From Mesorhizobium sp. WSM4306 (GTDB lineage: Bacteria > Pseudomonadota > Alphaproteobacteria > Rhizobiales > Rhizobiaceae), in assembly GCF_007003975.1 (NCBI RefSeq), contig NZ_VFTC01000005.1, positions 62,001-126,000 on the forward strand: a stretch of 64,000 nt of DNA, read 5' to 3'. Below the pieces are notes generated by a model. The model did not search any database. It saw only the letters and a program-made list of their open reading frames with translations, and had not been told where the DNA came from. Shown piece by piece: positions 1 through 9,973 of this stretch; position 1 is the first letter of the stretch, and every line of letters starts with the position of its first letter. The position numbers and the translations under genes are program-made.

Positions 1-30
1 GGAAAGCTCGGCCTCATCCTTGCCGCTCAC
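1..30 (-). CDS. possible 5' end of a divergent gene (partial)
   Basis: Reading leftward from a GTG at 30 gives ten open codons (VSGKDEAELS) running off the window edge. A GGAG lies nine bases before the GTG, a reasonable ribosome binding site. A gene divergent from the iron-transport operon would be normal here, but ten residues cannot identify it, and the GTG could be chance. Confidence 0.25.
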   Translation of the reverse strand, partial: MSGKDEAELS

Positions 31-233
31 AAGAGTTCACTCCCCGATCTTCGCGCTTCGGCGCTGATTTGTTACGTGGCCAATGAAATAATGTCCAAGC
101 CAAAGTGCCGCAAAATCACGAAAGTTTGCGGGCGAGCGACGGATTGAAGCAGCCCACCAATGTTGACTATGGTAATCAGGTATTGGTAGGTGCAGCCGTG
201 CAAACCAGAACCACCGACATTGAGGATGACGCC
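31..233. other. intergenic region upstream of the ferric-iron ABC operon
   Basis: About 200 bases hold the presumed promoter of the iron transporter and perhaps of a divergent gene. I looked for a RirA-type or Irr-type iron box and saw no convincing match. Short open frames here have no clear ribosome binding site and look like chance. Confidence 0.5.
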
Positions 234-1241
234 ATGAAATACACCCTTCCCACCCTGGTCGGCGCCACCGCGCTGGCAATCGGCATGATCGCCGGTCCCG
301 CAATGGCCATGGATGCCGGCATCATCGTCTACAATGCCCAGCATGAGAGCCTGGCCAAGGAATGGGTCAAAGGTTTCACCAAGGAAACCGGCATCAAGGT
401 CACGCTGCGCAATGGCGGCGATAGCGATTTCTCCAACCAGATCGTCGCCGAGGGCGCTTCTTCGCCAGCCGACGTGTTCCTGACCGAGAACTCCCCGGCC
501 ATGACCCTGGTCGAAGCGGCTGGCCTTTTCGCGCCGGTCGACGCCGATACGCTGGCCCAGGTTCCGGGCGAACTCCAGCCGAGCAGCGGCAAATGGGTCG
601 GCGTGGCTGCACGCAGCACTGTCTTTGCCTATAACAAGACCAAGCTTACCGCCGATCAATTGCCGAAATCGATGCTCGATCTTGCCGATCCGAGCTGGAA
701 GGGCCGCTGGGCCGCCTCGCCGTCGGGCGCGGATTTCCAGGCCATCGTCAGCGCGCTACTTGAGCTCAAGGGCGAAGCCGCAACCGCCGACTGGCTGAAG
801 GCGATGAAGGCGAACTTCACCGCCTACAAGGGCAACAGCACGGTGATGAAGGCAGTCAACGCCGGCGAGATCGATGGCGGCGTCATCTACCACTATTATT
901 ATTTCGGCGATCAGGCCAAGACCGGCGAAAACAGCAAGAACGTCGAACTCCACTATTTCAAGAACCAGGATCCAGGCGCCTTTGTCTCGATTTCGGGCGG
1001 CGGCGTGCTCGCCTCCAGCAAGCATCAGAAGGAAGCCCAGGCATTCCTGAAATGGGTGACCGGCAAGGGCGGCCAGGAGGTGCTGAAATCAGGCACATCC
1101 TTCGAATATGCAGTCGGCAAGGACGCCCAGTCCAACCCGAAGCTGGTGCCGCTCAACGATCTGCAGGCGCCGAAGGTCGACCCGGCGACGCTGAACTCCA
1201 GGAAGGTGACCGATCTGATGACGGCAGCCGGCTTGCTTTAG
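234..1241 (+). CDS. ferric-iron ABC transporter, periplasmic substrate-binding protein
   Basis: Periplasmic iron-binding protein of the FbpA/FutA class (335 aa) that delivers Fe3+ to the inner-membrane permease encoded next. The start at 234 gives a clean signal peptide, hydrophobic to about residue 24 with a likely cut near AMA-MDA. The mature protein begins with the IIVYNAQH strand typical of the family. A tyrosine cluster YHYYY at about 219-223 matches the position of the iron-coordinating tyrosines in this family. It is followed by a strong stem-loop and then by permease and ATPase genes on the same strand. Substrate assignment to iron rests on family resemblance; another metal is less likely. 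Confidence 0.85.
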   Translation: MKYTLPTLVGATALAIGMIAGPAMAMDAGIIVYNAQHESLAKEWVKGFTKETGIKVTLRNGGDSDFSNQIVAEGASSPADVFLTENSPAMTLVEAAGLFAPVDADTLAQVPGELQPSSGKWVGVAARSTVFAYNKTKLTADQLPKSMLDLADPSWKGRWAASPSGADFQAIVSALLELKGEAATADWLKAMKANFTAYKGNSTVMKAVNAGEIDGGVIYHYYYFGDQAKTGENSKNVELHYFKNQDPGAFVSISGGGVLASSKHQKEAQAFLKWVTGKGGQEVLKSGTSFEYAVGKDAQSNPKLVPLNDLQAPKVDPATLNSRKVTDLMTAAGLL

Positions 1242-1270
1242 CCTGCGTTCGTCCTAAAAGGGCAACGATT

Positions 1271-1306
1271 GCGCTCCTGCGGGCTTTCCGCAGGAGCGCT
1301 CTGTTT
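1271..1306 (+). terminator. stem-loop between binding-protein and permease genes
   Basis: A perfect 12-bp stem (GCGCTCCTGCGG at 1271-1282 with its complement at 1288-1299) has a 5-base loop and is followed by TCTGTTTT. It fits an intrinsic terminator or a partial terminator/mRNA stabiliser that would make the binding protein more abundant than the membrane components. Confidence 0.75.
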
Positions 1307-1401
1307 TCGAGATGGCATTTGTCCATGACGACACATTGCGCTTCCAGTCGCGCCCTTGATGTTACGGCTGGCCTCGCCCCGGCGGCAGTGGCGCTGACCT
1401 G

Positions 1402-2976
1402 ATGCAGTCTGCGGTCGATCTCGCACGTTCAGGCCAGCCCGCCAGGCGATCGGCCCGCCGGCAGCCCATGTCCTGGATCCTGGTTGCCGCCATCATCGTC
1501 TCGCTGCTGTCGCTTGTGCCGCTCGCCTTTATCGTCTGGATCGCGGTGCAGACTGGCTGGGGCACCGTCTCGGCCCTGGTCTTCCGGCCGCGCGTCGGCG
1601 AACTTCTGATCAACACCGTGCTGCTGGTGGCGCTCACCGTGCCGATCGCGATTATGTTGTCGATAGCGCTGGCCTGGCTGACCGAGCGCAGCGACCTGCC
1701 CGGCGCTCGGCTGTGGGCCTGGCTTGCGGTGGCGCCGCTCGCCATCCCCGCTTTTGTGCACTCCTATGCCTGGATTACCTTGGTGCCGGGACTGCACGGC
1801 CTGTGGGCCGGCGTGCTGGTGTCGGTGCTTGCCTATTTTCCGTTCCTCTATCTGCCAATCGCGGCGTCGCTACGCCGGCTCGATCCTGCTTTGGAAGACG
1901 CAGCCGCAGCGCTCGGCCTCGGACCGTGGCGCGTGTTCGCACGCGTCGTGCTGCCGCAGTTGAGACTCGCCATTTGCGGCGGCGCGCTGCTGGTTGGCCT
2001 GCATCTGCTGGCCGAATATGGCCTCTATGTCTTCATCCGCTTCGACACCTTCACCACAGCCATCGTCGACCAGTTCCAGTCGACCTTCAATGGCCCCGCC
2101 GCCAACATGCTGGCCGGCGTTCTGGTGACCTGCTGCTTCGTGCTGCTCGCTCTCGAGGTGCTGGTGCGCGGCGAAGAGCGCTATGCCCGCGTCGGCTCAG
2201 GTGCGGCTCGCCGCCGGCAGCGCAGCAGGCTCGGACGCGCCACGCTGCCCTGCCTGGCTCTGCCTGCCATCACCACGCTGCTCGCCATCGGCGTGCCCTT
2301 CGTCACCATCGGCCGCTGGCTGGTCGCCGGCGGCGCCGATGTCTGGCGTTTCGATGAGATCGGCCTGGCGCTGGGCCAGACGCTGTTCCTGGCGCTCGCC
2401 GGCGCCCTGCTTGCGACCATCGCCGCCATGCCGATGGCATGGATCTCGATCCGTGCGCCGGGGCCGCTGCAGCGGCTGCTAGAGGGCTGCAACTACATTG
2501 TCGGCTCGCTGCCCGGTGTCGTCATCGCGCTGGCGCTGGTCACCATCACCGTGCGCATCGCCATGCCGCTCTACCAGACGCTGTTCACCATCCTGGTCGC
2601 CTATGCGCTGATGTTCCTGCCGCGCGCCCTGATCAGCCTCCGCGCGTCGATCGCACAGGCGCCGGTCGAGCTTGAACGCGCCGCCGCCAGCCTTGGCCGG
2701 CCGCCCCTGAAGGCGCTGTGGTCGACGACGATCCGCCTTTCGGCGCCAGGCGCCGCGGCCGGCATGGCGCTGGTGGCGCTTGGCATCATGAACGAACTGA
2801 CCGCCACCCAGATGCTGGCCCCCAACGGCACGCGCACGCTGGCCATGGCGTTCTGGTCCTATAGCGGCGAGATCGACTATGCCTCGGCCGCCCCATACGC
2901 CTTCATCATGGTGGCGATGTCGCTGCCACTGACCTGGCTGCTCTATATCCAGTCGAAACGGATGGCCGGACGATGA
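1402..2976 (+). CDS. ferric-iron ABC transporter, fused permease
   Basis: Inner-membrane permease of the FbpB/SfuB type (524 aa). The length is about twice a single permease unit, and the sequence shows two repeated blocks of membrane segments, each with an EAA-type loop ([13 protein letters not shown] near residue 165 and [13 protein letters not shown] near 425) that contacts the ATPase. This internal duplication is normal for iron permeases. It sits 160 bases after the binding-protein gene, beyond the stem-loop, and its last codons overlap the ATPase gene by four bases (ATGA), so the two are translationally coupled. The ATG at 1402 lacks a strong ribosome binding site, so the true start may lie slightly downstream. 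Confidence 0.85.
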   Translation: MQSAVDLARSGQPARRSARRQPMSWILVAAIIVSLLSLVPLAFIVWIAVQTGWGTVSALVFRPRVGELLINTVLLVALTVPIAIMLSIALAWLTERSDLPGARLWAWLAVAPLAIPAFVHSYAWITLVPGLHGLWAGVLVSVLAYFPFLYLPIAASLRRLDPALEDAAAALGLGPWRVFARVVLPQLRLAICGGALLVGLHLLAEYGLYVFIRFDTFTTAIVDQFQSTFNGPAANMLAGVLVTCCFVLLALEVLVRGEERYARVGSGAARRRQRSRLGRATLPCLALPAITTLLAIGVPFVTIGRWLVAGGADVWRFDEIGLALGQTLFLALAGALLATIAAMPMAWISIRAPGPLQRLLEGCNYIVGSLPGVVIALALVTITVRIAMPLYQTLFTILVAYALMFLPRALISLRASIAQAPVELERAAASLGRPPLKALWSTTIRLSAPGAAAGMALVALGIMNELTATQMLAPNGTRTLAMAFWSYSGEIDYASAAPYAFIMVAMSLPLTWLLYIQSKRMAGR

Positions 2977-4055
2977 GCTTTCTCGAAATCAGCGGCCTCA
3001 CCAAGCATTACGGCCCGGTCGCCGCCCTTGCCGGCGTCGACCTCAGCGTCGCCAGCGGCAGCCGCACCGCGATTGTCGGTCCGTCCGGCTGCGGCAAGAC
3101 GACGTTGCTGCGGCTGATCGCCGGCTTCGAGGCGCCCGACCAGGGCCGCGTCGTGCTCGACGGCGAGGTGCTTGCCAATGGCGGCCATGCGGTGCCGGCG
3201 CATCGCCGCGGCATCGGCCTGGTGGCGCAGGACGGCGCGCTGTTTCCGCATCTCAGCATCGCCGACAATATCGGCTTCGGCATGGCCCGCGGCGAGGACC
3301 AGCGCGCCGAGCGCATCGCCGAGCTTGCCTATACCGTCGGGTTAGACAAGGCGATCCTCAAACGCCGACCGCACCAGCTCTCCGGCGGCCAGCAGCAACG
3401 CGTGGCGCTGGCCCGCGCCATGGCGATGAAACCCAGGCTGATGCTGCTCGACGAGCCGTTCTCGGCGCTCGACACCGGCCTGCGCGCCTCGATGCGAAAG
3501 GCGGTTGCCGAATTGCTCGAAGCTGCCGGGATCACCACCATCCTGGTCACCCACGACCAGGCCGAGGCGCTGTCCTTCGCCAGCCAGGTCGCGGTGATGC
3601 GTGACGGGAAGTTCTCGCAGGTCGGCACGCCGCGCGAACTCTATCTGCAGCCGAAGGACCGGATGGTCGCCGAGTTCCTTGGCGACGCCATCATCCTGCC
3701 GGCAAAGGTTTCAGGCGGCTTCGCCACCTCCTCGCTCGGCCGCATCGCCGTCGACTCGAAGGAGCGCCGCGACATCGCCCGCATCATGCTCCGACCGGAG
3801 CAGGTGCAGGTGAACCGCACGTCGCGCGAAGGCATGTCGGGCCCGCCGGGCACGATCTTCGCCGAGGTGACGGACTCGGAGTTCGCCGGCTCGATGTGCA
3901 CGATTGCGGTGCGGCTGTTGAACAACCCCGATCCGCCTGACGCAGCCGCGATCGGCAACACGCCGCTGATCCTGCGCAAGCCTGGCATCGACGCGCCCGC
4001 CGTCGGCGAGATCGTGCGCCTGACCGTCTCCGGCAAGGCGCACGTCTTCGCCTAG
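2973..4055 (+). CDS. ferric-iron ABC transporter, ATP-binding protein
   Basis: Cytoplasmic ATPase (360 aa) that powers the permease. Walker A GPSGCGKT lies at 36-43, the signature LSGGQQQR near 136, and Walker B LMLLDEP with the switch histidine (THDQ) follow in order. The C-terminal third is a regulatory domain of the FbpC/TOBE kind, including LRPEQVQV. The start overlaps the permease stop, which completes a binding protein-permease-ATPase operon. It ends 12 bases before the convergent phosphodiesterase gene. Confidence 0.85.
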   Translation: MSFLEISGLTKHYGPVAALAGVDLSVASGSRTAIVGPSGCGKTTLLRLIAGFEAPDQGRVVLDGEVLANGGHAVPAHRRGIGLVAQDGALFPHLSIADNIGFGMARGEDQRAERIAELAYTVGLDKAILKRRPHQLSGGQQQRVALARAMAMKPRLMLLDEPFSALDTGLRASMRKAVAELLEAAGITTILVTHDQAEALSFASQVAVMRDGKFSQVGTPRELYLQPKDRMVAEFLGDAIILPAKVSGGFATSSLGRIAVDSKERRDIARIMLRPEQVQVNRTSREGMSGPPGTIFAEVTDSEFAGSMCTIAVRLLNNPDPPDAAAIGNTPLILRKPGIDAPAVGEIVRLTVSGKAHVFA

Positions 4056-4067
4056 CGAGATCAGCTC

Positions 4068-4871
4068 CTAGCCAACCCTCTGGCCCGTCGCCGGTGACCA
4101 CAGCGGCCAGGTCTCGAGAAAATCGTTGTTGTGCACGACCAGGTGTCGGGCAGCAGCGTCGATGAGAATGATGCCGTAGGTCGGCGGCGCCTGCTCGACC
4201 ATCTCGTCGCCGACGAGGTCGAGCATGAAGCGGGCATGCAGCCCGCGTTGCGCGGTGAACGGAATGCCGGCGACCGTGCCGGCAATGTCGCGATGGACAT
4301 GGCCGAAGAATATATGGCCGACATTGCCATGGCGCGTCAGCACCTCGAGGAAACGTTGCGGTTGTTCGAGCCCGAGCGGGTCGAGCAGCGGCAGGCCGAG
4401 CTCGACCGGAGGATGATGCAGGAAGATGTAGGCCTGCCGTCCCGTCGCATCGGCGAGCCGCGCGTCGAGCCAGGCAAGCCGCTTGTCGCAGAGTTCGCCG
4501 GTGACGCGACCTTCGGCCAGGCTGTCCAGGAAGAGCAGCGATGCCTCGGGCGTGTCGAAGACCGACTGCACGAAACCGTTCTCATCGGTCGGATTTTCAG
4601 GGAATGCCGCCTTGAGATTGCCCCGACTGTCGTGATTTCCCGGCAGCAGCCGGTAAGGGAGCGAAAGCCGACTCAAAGCCGATTTGAGATCGGCATAGCC
4701 TTCATCAGCACCGGTCTCTGTCAGGTCGCCGCTGAACACGCAAAGCGCGGCATCGCCGTGGCGGGCATTGATGTGGTCGATGCAGCGGTCGAGCCGCTCA
4801 TGCAGGTCCGCGCCAAAGCGGATTTCGCCGCGCCGCCCGAGATGGATATCGGTGACCTGGATGATTTTCAT
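4068..4871 (-). CDS. metallophosphodiesterase, GpdQ/CpdA-like, in the ugp operon
   Basis: Calcineurin-type metallophosphoesterase (267 aa from the ATG at 4871). All five family blocks are visible: DIH near residues 8-10, GDLTETG, GNHDSR, HHPP and GHVHRD, which together bind a two-metal centre. Enzymes of this class cut cyclic nucleotides (CpdA) or glycerophosphodiesters (GpdQ). It is the last gene after ugpBAEC, 70 bases downstream of ugpC. That context favours a glycerophosphodiesterase producing glycerol-3-phosphate in the cytoplasm, filling the place usually taken by the unrelated UgpQ. A cAMP phosphodiesterase role remains possible. There is no signal peptide. Confidence 0.75.
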   Translation of the reverse strand: MKIIQVTDIHLGRRGEIRFGADLHERLDRCIDHINARHGDAALCVFSGDLTETGADEGYADLKSALSRLSLPYRLLPGNHDSRGNLKAAFPENPTDENGFVQSVFDTPEASLLFLDSLAEGRVTGELCDKRLAWLDARLADATGRQAYIFLHHPPVELGLPLLDPLGLEQPQRFLEVLTRHGNVGHIFFGHVHRDIAGTVAGIPFTAQRGLHARFMLDLVGDEMVEQAPPTYGIILIDAAARHLVVHNNDFLETWPLWSPATGQRVG

Positions 4872-4941
4872 GATGCGACTTGTCCTCAATGCTGGTCATC
4901 CGCTGCGGGCGGACGGAACGCGCTGGCCGATGGCGACAAAA

Positions 4942-6042
<1,101 letters not shown>

Positions 6043-6052
6043 TGTCTGCTCC

Positions 6053-6967
6053 TCATTTTTCGGTGGCGATCAGGCCGCGCACGAACCAGCGTTGCATGAG
6101 CACCACGACGACCAGCGGCGGCAGCATGATGATAAGCGTGCCGGCCATGGCAATGTGCCATTCGGGCGCGCCGCCGACATTGGGGATGAGCTGCTTGAGC
6201 TCGGTCACCGCCGTCGCATGCGACTGGTCGGTGGTGATGAGCAGTGGCCACAGATACTGGTTCCACGCCCACAGGAACATGATGGTGCCGAGCGCGGCCA
6301 TGTTGTTGCGCGACAACGGCAAAAGGATATCGATGAAGAAGCGCAGTGGGCCGGCGCCGTCCATGCGCGCCGCCTCGGTCAACTCGTCGGGAACGGTCAG
6401 GAAGAACTGCCGGTAGAGGAAGGTACCGGTGGCTGTGGCGATCAGCGGCAGGATCAGGCCGGGATAGGAATTGAGCATCCCCAGGTTGAGCGCGACATGC
6501 ACGCCCGAAACCTTCTCGACCAGCCAGGATAGACCGGTCAGATCCATGATCGTCTGGAAGGGTTCGAGCACGTTGGCGACGACCGCATAGGTCGGCACGA
6601 TGCGCACTTCCAGCGGCAGCATCAGGGTGACGAAGATCAGCCAGAAGATGAAGGTGCGGCCGGGGTATCGGAAATACACGATCGAAAAGGCGGTGAGCGC
6701 CGAGATGATCACTTTGCCGGCGGCGACACCGGTCGCCATGATGAAGCTGTTGAGCAGCTTCGGCCCGAGGTTGGCCGTTACCCACGCCGTCTTGATGTTG
6801 ACCCAGAAGTCGTTGCCCGGCAGCAGCGACATCGGCACGTCGTTGACGTCCTTGAGGTTGTGCGATGCCGCGATGGTCACGATGACGAACGGCGCGATGC
6901 AAAACACGAAGCCGGCGAACAGGATCACATGCGTGAAGAAATTCAGGAACGGGGTGCGCTCTACCAT
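6053..6967 (-). CDS. ugpE: sn-glycerol-3-phosphate ABC transporter permease UgpE
   Basis: Inner-membrane permease (about 304 aa) of the MalG/UgpE family, with about six hydrophobic segments and the EAA loop ([23 protein letters not shown]). The first segment ([18 protein letters not shown]) follows a short basic N-terminus. I prefer the ATG at 6967 over the in-frame one at 6973 because the AGGTGA is correctly spaced from it; that AGGTGA also contains the ugpA stop codon, so the two genes are translationally coupled. Confidence 0.87.
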   Translation of the reverse strand: MVERTPFLNFFTHVILFAGFVFCIAPFVIVTIAASHNLKDVNDVPMSLLPGNDFWVNIKTAWVTANLGPKLLNSFIMATGVAAGKVIISALTAFSIVYFRYPGRTFIFWLIFVTLMLPLEVRIVPTYAVVANVLEPFQTIMDLTGLSWLVEKVSGVHVALNLGMLNSYPGLILPLIATATGTFLYRQFFLTVPDELTEAARMDGAGPLRFFIDILLPLSRNNMAALGTIMFLWAWNQYLWPLLITTDQSHATAVTELKQLIPNVGGAPEWHIAMAGTLIIMLPPLVVVVLMQRWFVRGLIATEK

Positions 6968-6974
6968 GATCATC

Positions 6975-7859
6975 TCACCTGTAGTGCACGCGCCGCTCGA
7001 TGAAGCGGAACTGGAAAATGGTCAGCACGATGATGAGCAGCATCAGGATGATGCTCTGCGCGGCGGCGCCGGAATAATCGAGCCCTTTGAAGCCGTCCGA
7101 ATAGATCTTGTAGACCATCAGATTGGTGGCGTTGGCAGGGCCGCCCGAGGTCATGATGTCGACGATGCCGAAGGAATCCTGGAAGCTCTCGGTGATGTTG
7201 ATGACCAGCAGGAAGAAGATCGTCGGCGTGATCAACGGGAACTGGATATCCCAGAAGCGCCTGATGACGCCGGACCCGTCCATCGCCGCCGCCTCGATCA
7301 GCGAGCGCGGTATGGCCTGGAAGGCGGCAAGGAAGAAGATGAAGTTATAGCCGACATATTTCCACGAAAAGGCAACGATGATCGAAGCCATGGCATCAGC
7401 GCCGTCGAGGCCGGGATCCCAGAAGCCGGGCCAGACCTGGTTGACGACGGCCATGAAGCCGGCTTCCGGCGCCAGGATGAAGCGGAACGCCAGCGCCAGC
7501 GCGGGCGCGGCGATGCCGTAGGGCCATATCAGCACCACGCGATAAAAGCGCGAGCCGGCAAGCTGGCGATCGGTGAGCGCGGCAAGAACGAGCGCGATGA
7601 ACATCGCCAGGCCGGTGCTGATGCCGGCGAAGATGAGGCTGGCGCTGATCGAGTTCCAGTAGTCGGCGTTGGACAGGATCGAGCGGAAATTGTCGAGCCC
7701 GACCCAGATGTTGCCGCCGCCCCAGGGCTGCTGCAGCGTCAGCGACCAGTATACCGCCTGGCCGGCCGGCCAGTAGAAGAAGGTGAAGATCAAAAGCAGC
7801 TGCGGCACCGCGAAGAGGATGCCGATAGTCCACCTGCTGAAGGTAACGCGTTTTTCCAT
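6975..7859 (-). CDS. ugpA: sn-glycerol-3-phosphate ABC transporter permease UgpA
   Basis: Partner permease of the MalF/UgpA family (about 294 aa). The ATG at 7859 gives MEKRVTFSRW followed at once by a strong membrane segment (ILFAVPQLLLIFTFFYW), as usual for UgpA. The EAA loop reads SLIEAAAMDGSGVIRRFWDI. The distance from ugpB (166 bases) is filled by a palindromic repeat and a stem-loop, so ugpA is probably transcribed by read-through from the ugpB promoter. Confidence 0.87.
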   Translation of the reverse strand: MEKRVTFSRWTIGILFAVPQLLLIFTFFYWPAGQAVYWSLTLQQPWGGGNIWVGLDNFRSILSNADYWNSISASLIFAGISTGLAMFIALVLAALTDRQLAGSRFYRVVLIWPYGIAAPALALAFRFILAPEAGFMAVVNQVWPGFWDPGLDGADAMASIIVAFSWKYVGYNFIFFLAAFQAIPRSLIEAAAMDGSGVIRRFWDIQFPLITPTIFFLLVINITESFQDSFGIVDIMTSGGPANATNLMVYKIYSDGFKGLDYSGAAAQSIILMLLIIVLTIFQFRFIERRVHYR

Positions 7860-7908
7860 CGGTCCGCCCAGGCCGTTGAACCGCCGGCCCGTTTTCCTGC
7901 ATGAACTA

Positions 7909-7957
7909 GAGCATGGTCCCAAAAAGTGGGTACCGGTTTTTGGAAAAGATCATGCTC
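7909..7957 (-). repeat. rhizobial palindromic repeat (GATCATGCTC family), copy 1
   Basis: A nested inverted repeat with outer arms GAGCATGGTC (7909-7918) and GATCATGCTC (7948-7957), an inner CAAAAA/TTTTTG stem and a central ACCGG core. It is the near-identical reverse complement of the element at 58657-58706, so it is a dispersed repeat. It lies between ugpB and ugpA and will be transcribed with them. Confidence 0.8.
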
Positions 7958-7977
7958 CAAAAAGGGCTAGATACGAA

Positions 7978-8010
7978 ATGGCCGCCCGTCGATTCTTGGC
8001 GGGCGGCCAT
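7978..8010 (-). terminator. stem-loop after ugpB
   Basis: An 11-bp perfect stem (ATGGCCGCCCG at 7978-7988 with its complement at 8000-8010) and an 11-base loop directly follow ugpB. On the transcribed strand only TTTCG follows, so termination would be partial. It probably lowers ugpAEC expression relative to ugpB or protects the ugpB mRNA end. Confidence 0.55.
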
Positions 8011-8025
8011 ACCGGTATCCGGGGG

Positions 8026-9378
8026 TTAGGGCAGGGTCTTGCCCGGATAGGTCTGCTGGAAACGCTCAAGGATGGCGTCGCCGTTCTTGACCAGCGTGTC
8101 GAGGCCTTCCTGGACGCTGACTTTGTTGGCGAAGATCGCCTGCATCTGGGTGCCGAACTCGGCGCGGATCTGGGTGAAGTTGCCCAGACGGATGCCGCGG
8201 GTGATTTCGGTCGGCTCGGACGCGGTCAGGCTGGCGATCGCGGTTTCACGGCCCTTGTAGGGCGCCTTGTCGTAGAAGCCGGTGGACTTCATGTACTCGA
8301 AGCCCGACTTGGTCACCGGGATGTAGCCGGTGTTGGTCGACCAGAACAAGGCCGTCTTGGGGTCGTGGATGAAGTTCAGGAACGCGGCAGCGCCCTTGTA
8401 TTCGGCATCCGACTTGCCCGACAGCACCCACAGCGAGGCGCCGCCGACGAGCGAATTCTTGCGTTCGGTGCCGGCATAGACCGGCAGTTCGGCGACATCC
8501 CAGTTCATGCCTTCTTTCTGCGTCTTGCCGACGGTGCCGTGGTCGCCGACCGAGGTCATGATGACCTGGCAGGTACCGGTGGCGAAGGACTGGACCATAT
8601 CCTGGCCGAGGTCCTTGGACTTGATCTTGATCAGGCCGGCGTCATACCACTTCTTCAGATCGGTGACGTACTGCACGAACTTGGTCTTGTTGACTTCCAG
8701 ACGGGCGTCGAGGCCGTCATAGCCGTTGTTCTTGGTCGCGATCGGCTGGTTGTGGAGCGCCGAGAACTGCTCCATCAGCTGCCAGCTTTCGTTGGCCGAG
8801 ATGTTGATCGCCATCGGGCATTCATAGCCGGCGTCCTTCAGGGCCTTGAGGTCGGCGCCGACATCTTCCCAGGTCTTCGGCGCCTCGGTCTTGCCGATCT
8901 TGGCGAAGGCGTCCTTGTTCCAGTACATCAGCGGGGTCGAGGAATTGAACGGGAACGAGAGCATCTCGCCCTTCGACGTCGCATAGTAGCGGGCGATGCC
9001 GGGGAAATAGTCGGCGTAGTCGATCTTGTAGCCGTTTTCTTCCATCAGCTTGTCGGCTGGCTTGTAGGCGCCCGACAGCATCATGGTGGCGGTGCCGACG
9101 TCATAGACCTGCACGACGGCGGGCTGCTTGCCGGCACGGAAGGCGGCAATGGTGTTCTGCAGCGTGGCGTCGTAATTGCCCTGGCTGGTGCAGACGACTT
9201 CATAGTCGGCTTGCGAAGCGTTGAAGTTCTTGCACAGCGTATCGACGACGCGAGCGAGGTCGCCCGACAGGCCGAACCAGAAATCGAATTTGACCGGCTC
9301 CGCGGCAGCCGGCTGCGCCAGCGCGATGCTGAAGGCGCCGGCGGCAAGGGCCGCAAGGCCCTGCTTGAAGATCGACAT
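8026..9378 (-). CDS. ugpB: sn-glycerol-3-phosphate ABC transporter substrate-binding protein UgpB
   Basis: Periplasmic binding protein (450 aa) of the family that takes glycerol-3-phosphate and glycerophosphodiesters. It opens with a signal peptide ending near AQPAAAEP, then KFDFWFGLSG, the family's first strand. The motif VPVTKSGFEYMKSTGFY in the C-terminal lobe is typical of UgpB. It is the first gene of ugpBAEC-phosphodiesterase. Ugp operons are usually phosphate-starvation genes under PhoB; upstream I see only a half-site-like CTGTCACAT (reverse strand near 9452-9460), not a full PHO box. Confidence 0.88.
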   Translation of the reverse strand: MSIFKQGLAALAAGAFSIALAQPAAAEPVKFDFWFGLSGDLARVVDTLCKNFNASQADYEVVCTSQGNYDATLQNTIAAFRAGKQPAVVQVYDVGTATMMLSGAYKPADKLMEENGYKIDYADYFPGIARYYATSKGEMLSFPFNSSTPLMYWNKDAFAKIGKTEAPKTWEDVGADLKALKDAGYECPMAINISANESWQLMEQFSALHNQPIATKNNGYDGLDARLEVNKTKFVQYVTDLKKWYDAGLIKIKSKDLGQDMVQSFATGTCQVIMTSVGDHGTVGKTQKEGMNWDVAELPVYAGTERKNSLVGGASLWVLSGKSDAEYKGAAAFLNFIHDPKTALFWSTNTGYIPVTKSGFEYMKSTGFYDKAPYKGRETAIASLTASEPTEITRGIRLGNFTQIRAEFGTQMQAIFANKVSVQEGLDTLVKNGDAILERFQQTYPGKTLP

Positions 9379-9973
9379 GGATTTTATCCCTCTTGAGTGG
9401 CTGATGACATCAGGCTTTGCGCAAGTCCCTTGCCGCTCTCATAGAGAAGGTATGTGACAGTTCTGTTGTGCCCTTTCAGGCCCGTGGACAGCCGGTCTCT
9501 CCTCCTCGACGGCCACGCCGGCATGAAACCGTCACATCGGCGCTCTAGGTAGCTAGGGCGCCTCGGAAAGGCGTAAAGACCCGGCCCCAAGAATGATTAT
9601 CCGGCTAATGTGTCTTGCCAGGTGACGGGCCAGATGACGGGCTTGAGTGGAGAGACGAATGCTGGTCCCGCAATTGAGGCATGTGCCTGCAGCCAACCGC
9701 CAGGCGATGCGCGAAGGCCCGCGCGACAGCGCCACCCGTCTGCGTGATGCGGCCGCCATTCCCACGCTCGGTCAGATCGAGATTGGCGGCACGGCGTCTC
9801 GGCAAGGGCCGGCAAGAGCCTGACCGTTGTGGCTTGGAACGTCGAGCGGAGGGTCGCAGCAAGGTACAACCCGGAAAACCCGCTGTAGTTGTGGTGCGCA
9901 TAACTGATTCTTCAAGCGCCTCGTACTACTCAAGTCGATGGCTTGATTGCTGCGGGAGAGCAGGTGGGGCGAG
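9379..9973. other. 595-base intergenic region between ugpB and the c-di-GMP gene
   Basis: Holds the divergent promoters of ugpB and of the MHYT-GGDEF-EAL gene. TGATGACATCA near 9409-9419 is a small palindrome. TATGTGACAG (9451-9460) and CCGTCACATC (about 9529-9538) form widely spaced inverted TGTGAC motifs that could be regulator sites. A 54-codon open frame at 9659-9823 is listed separately. Nothing else is supported. Confidence 0.5.
9659..9823 (+). CDS. candidate small protein, 54 aa
   Basis: An ATG at 9659, preceded by GGAGAG at a workable distance, opens a 54-codon frame ending at TGA 9823. The third-position GC content is high like the neighbours. The product begins MLVPQLRHVPAANRQ and is basic and soluble, with no signal peptide or known motif. 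It is not overlapped by a recognised gene. High-GC sequence often yields such frames by chance, so this is only a candidate. Confidence 0.22.
   Translation: MLVPQLRHVPAANRQAMREGPRDSATRLRDAAAIPTLGQIEIGGTASRQGPARA

Noticed and set aside
31..233. Iron-responsive operator (RirA or Irr box) before the iron transporter
   Set aside because: No inverted TTCTAGAA-like or TGA-N9-TCA-like match that I could support; left out.
6600..7904. Long plus-strand frame opposite ugpA and ugpE
   Set aside because: Charged, low-complexity antisense product without motifs; the reverse-strand genes are clear permeases.
9451..9460. Possible PHO box upstream of ugpB
   Set aside because: Only one half-site-like CTGTCACAT is seen on the reverse strand; the second 7-base repeat at 11-base spacing is not present on either side.
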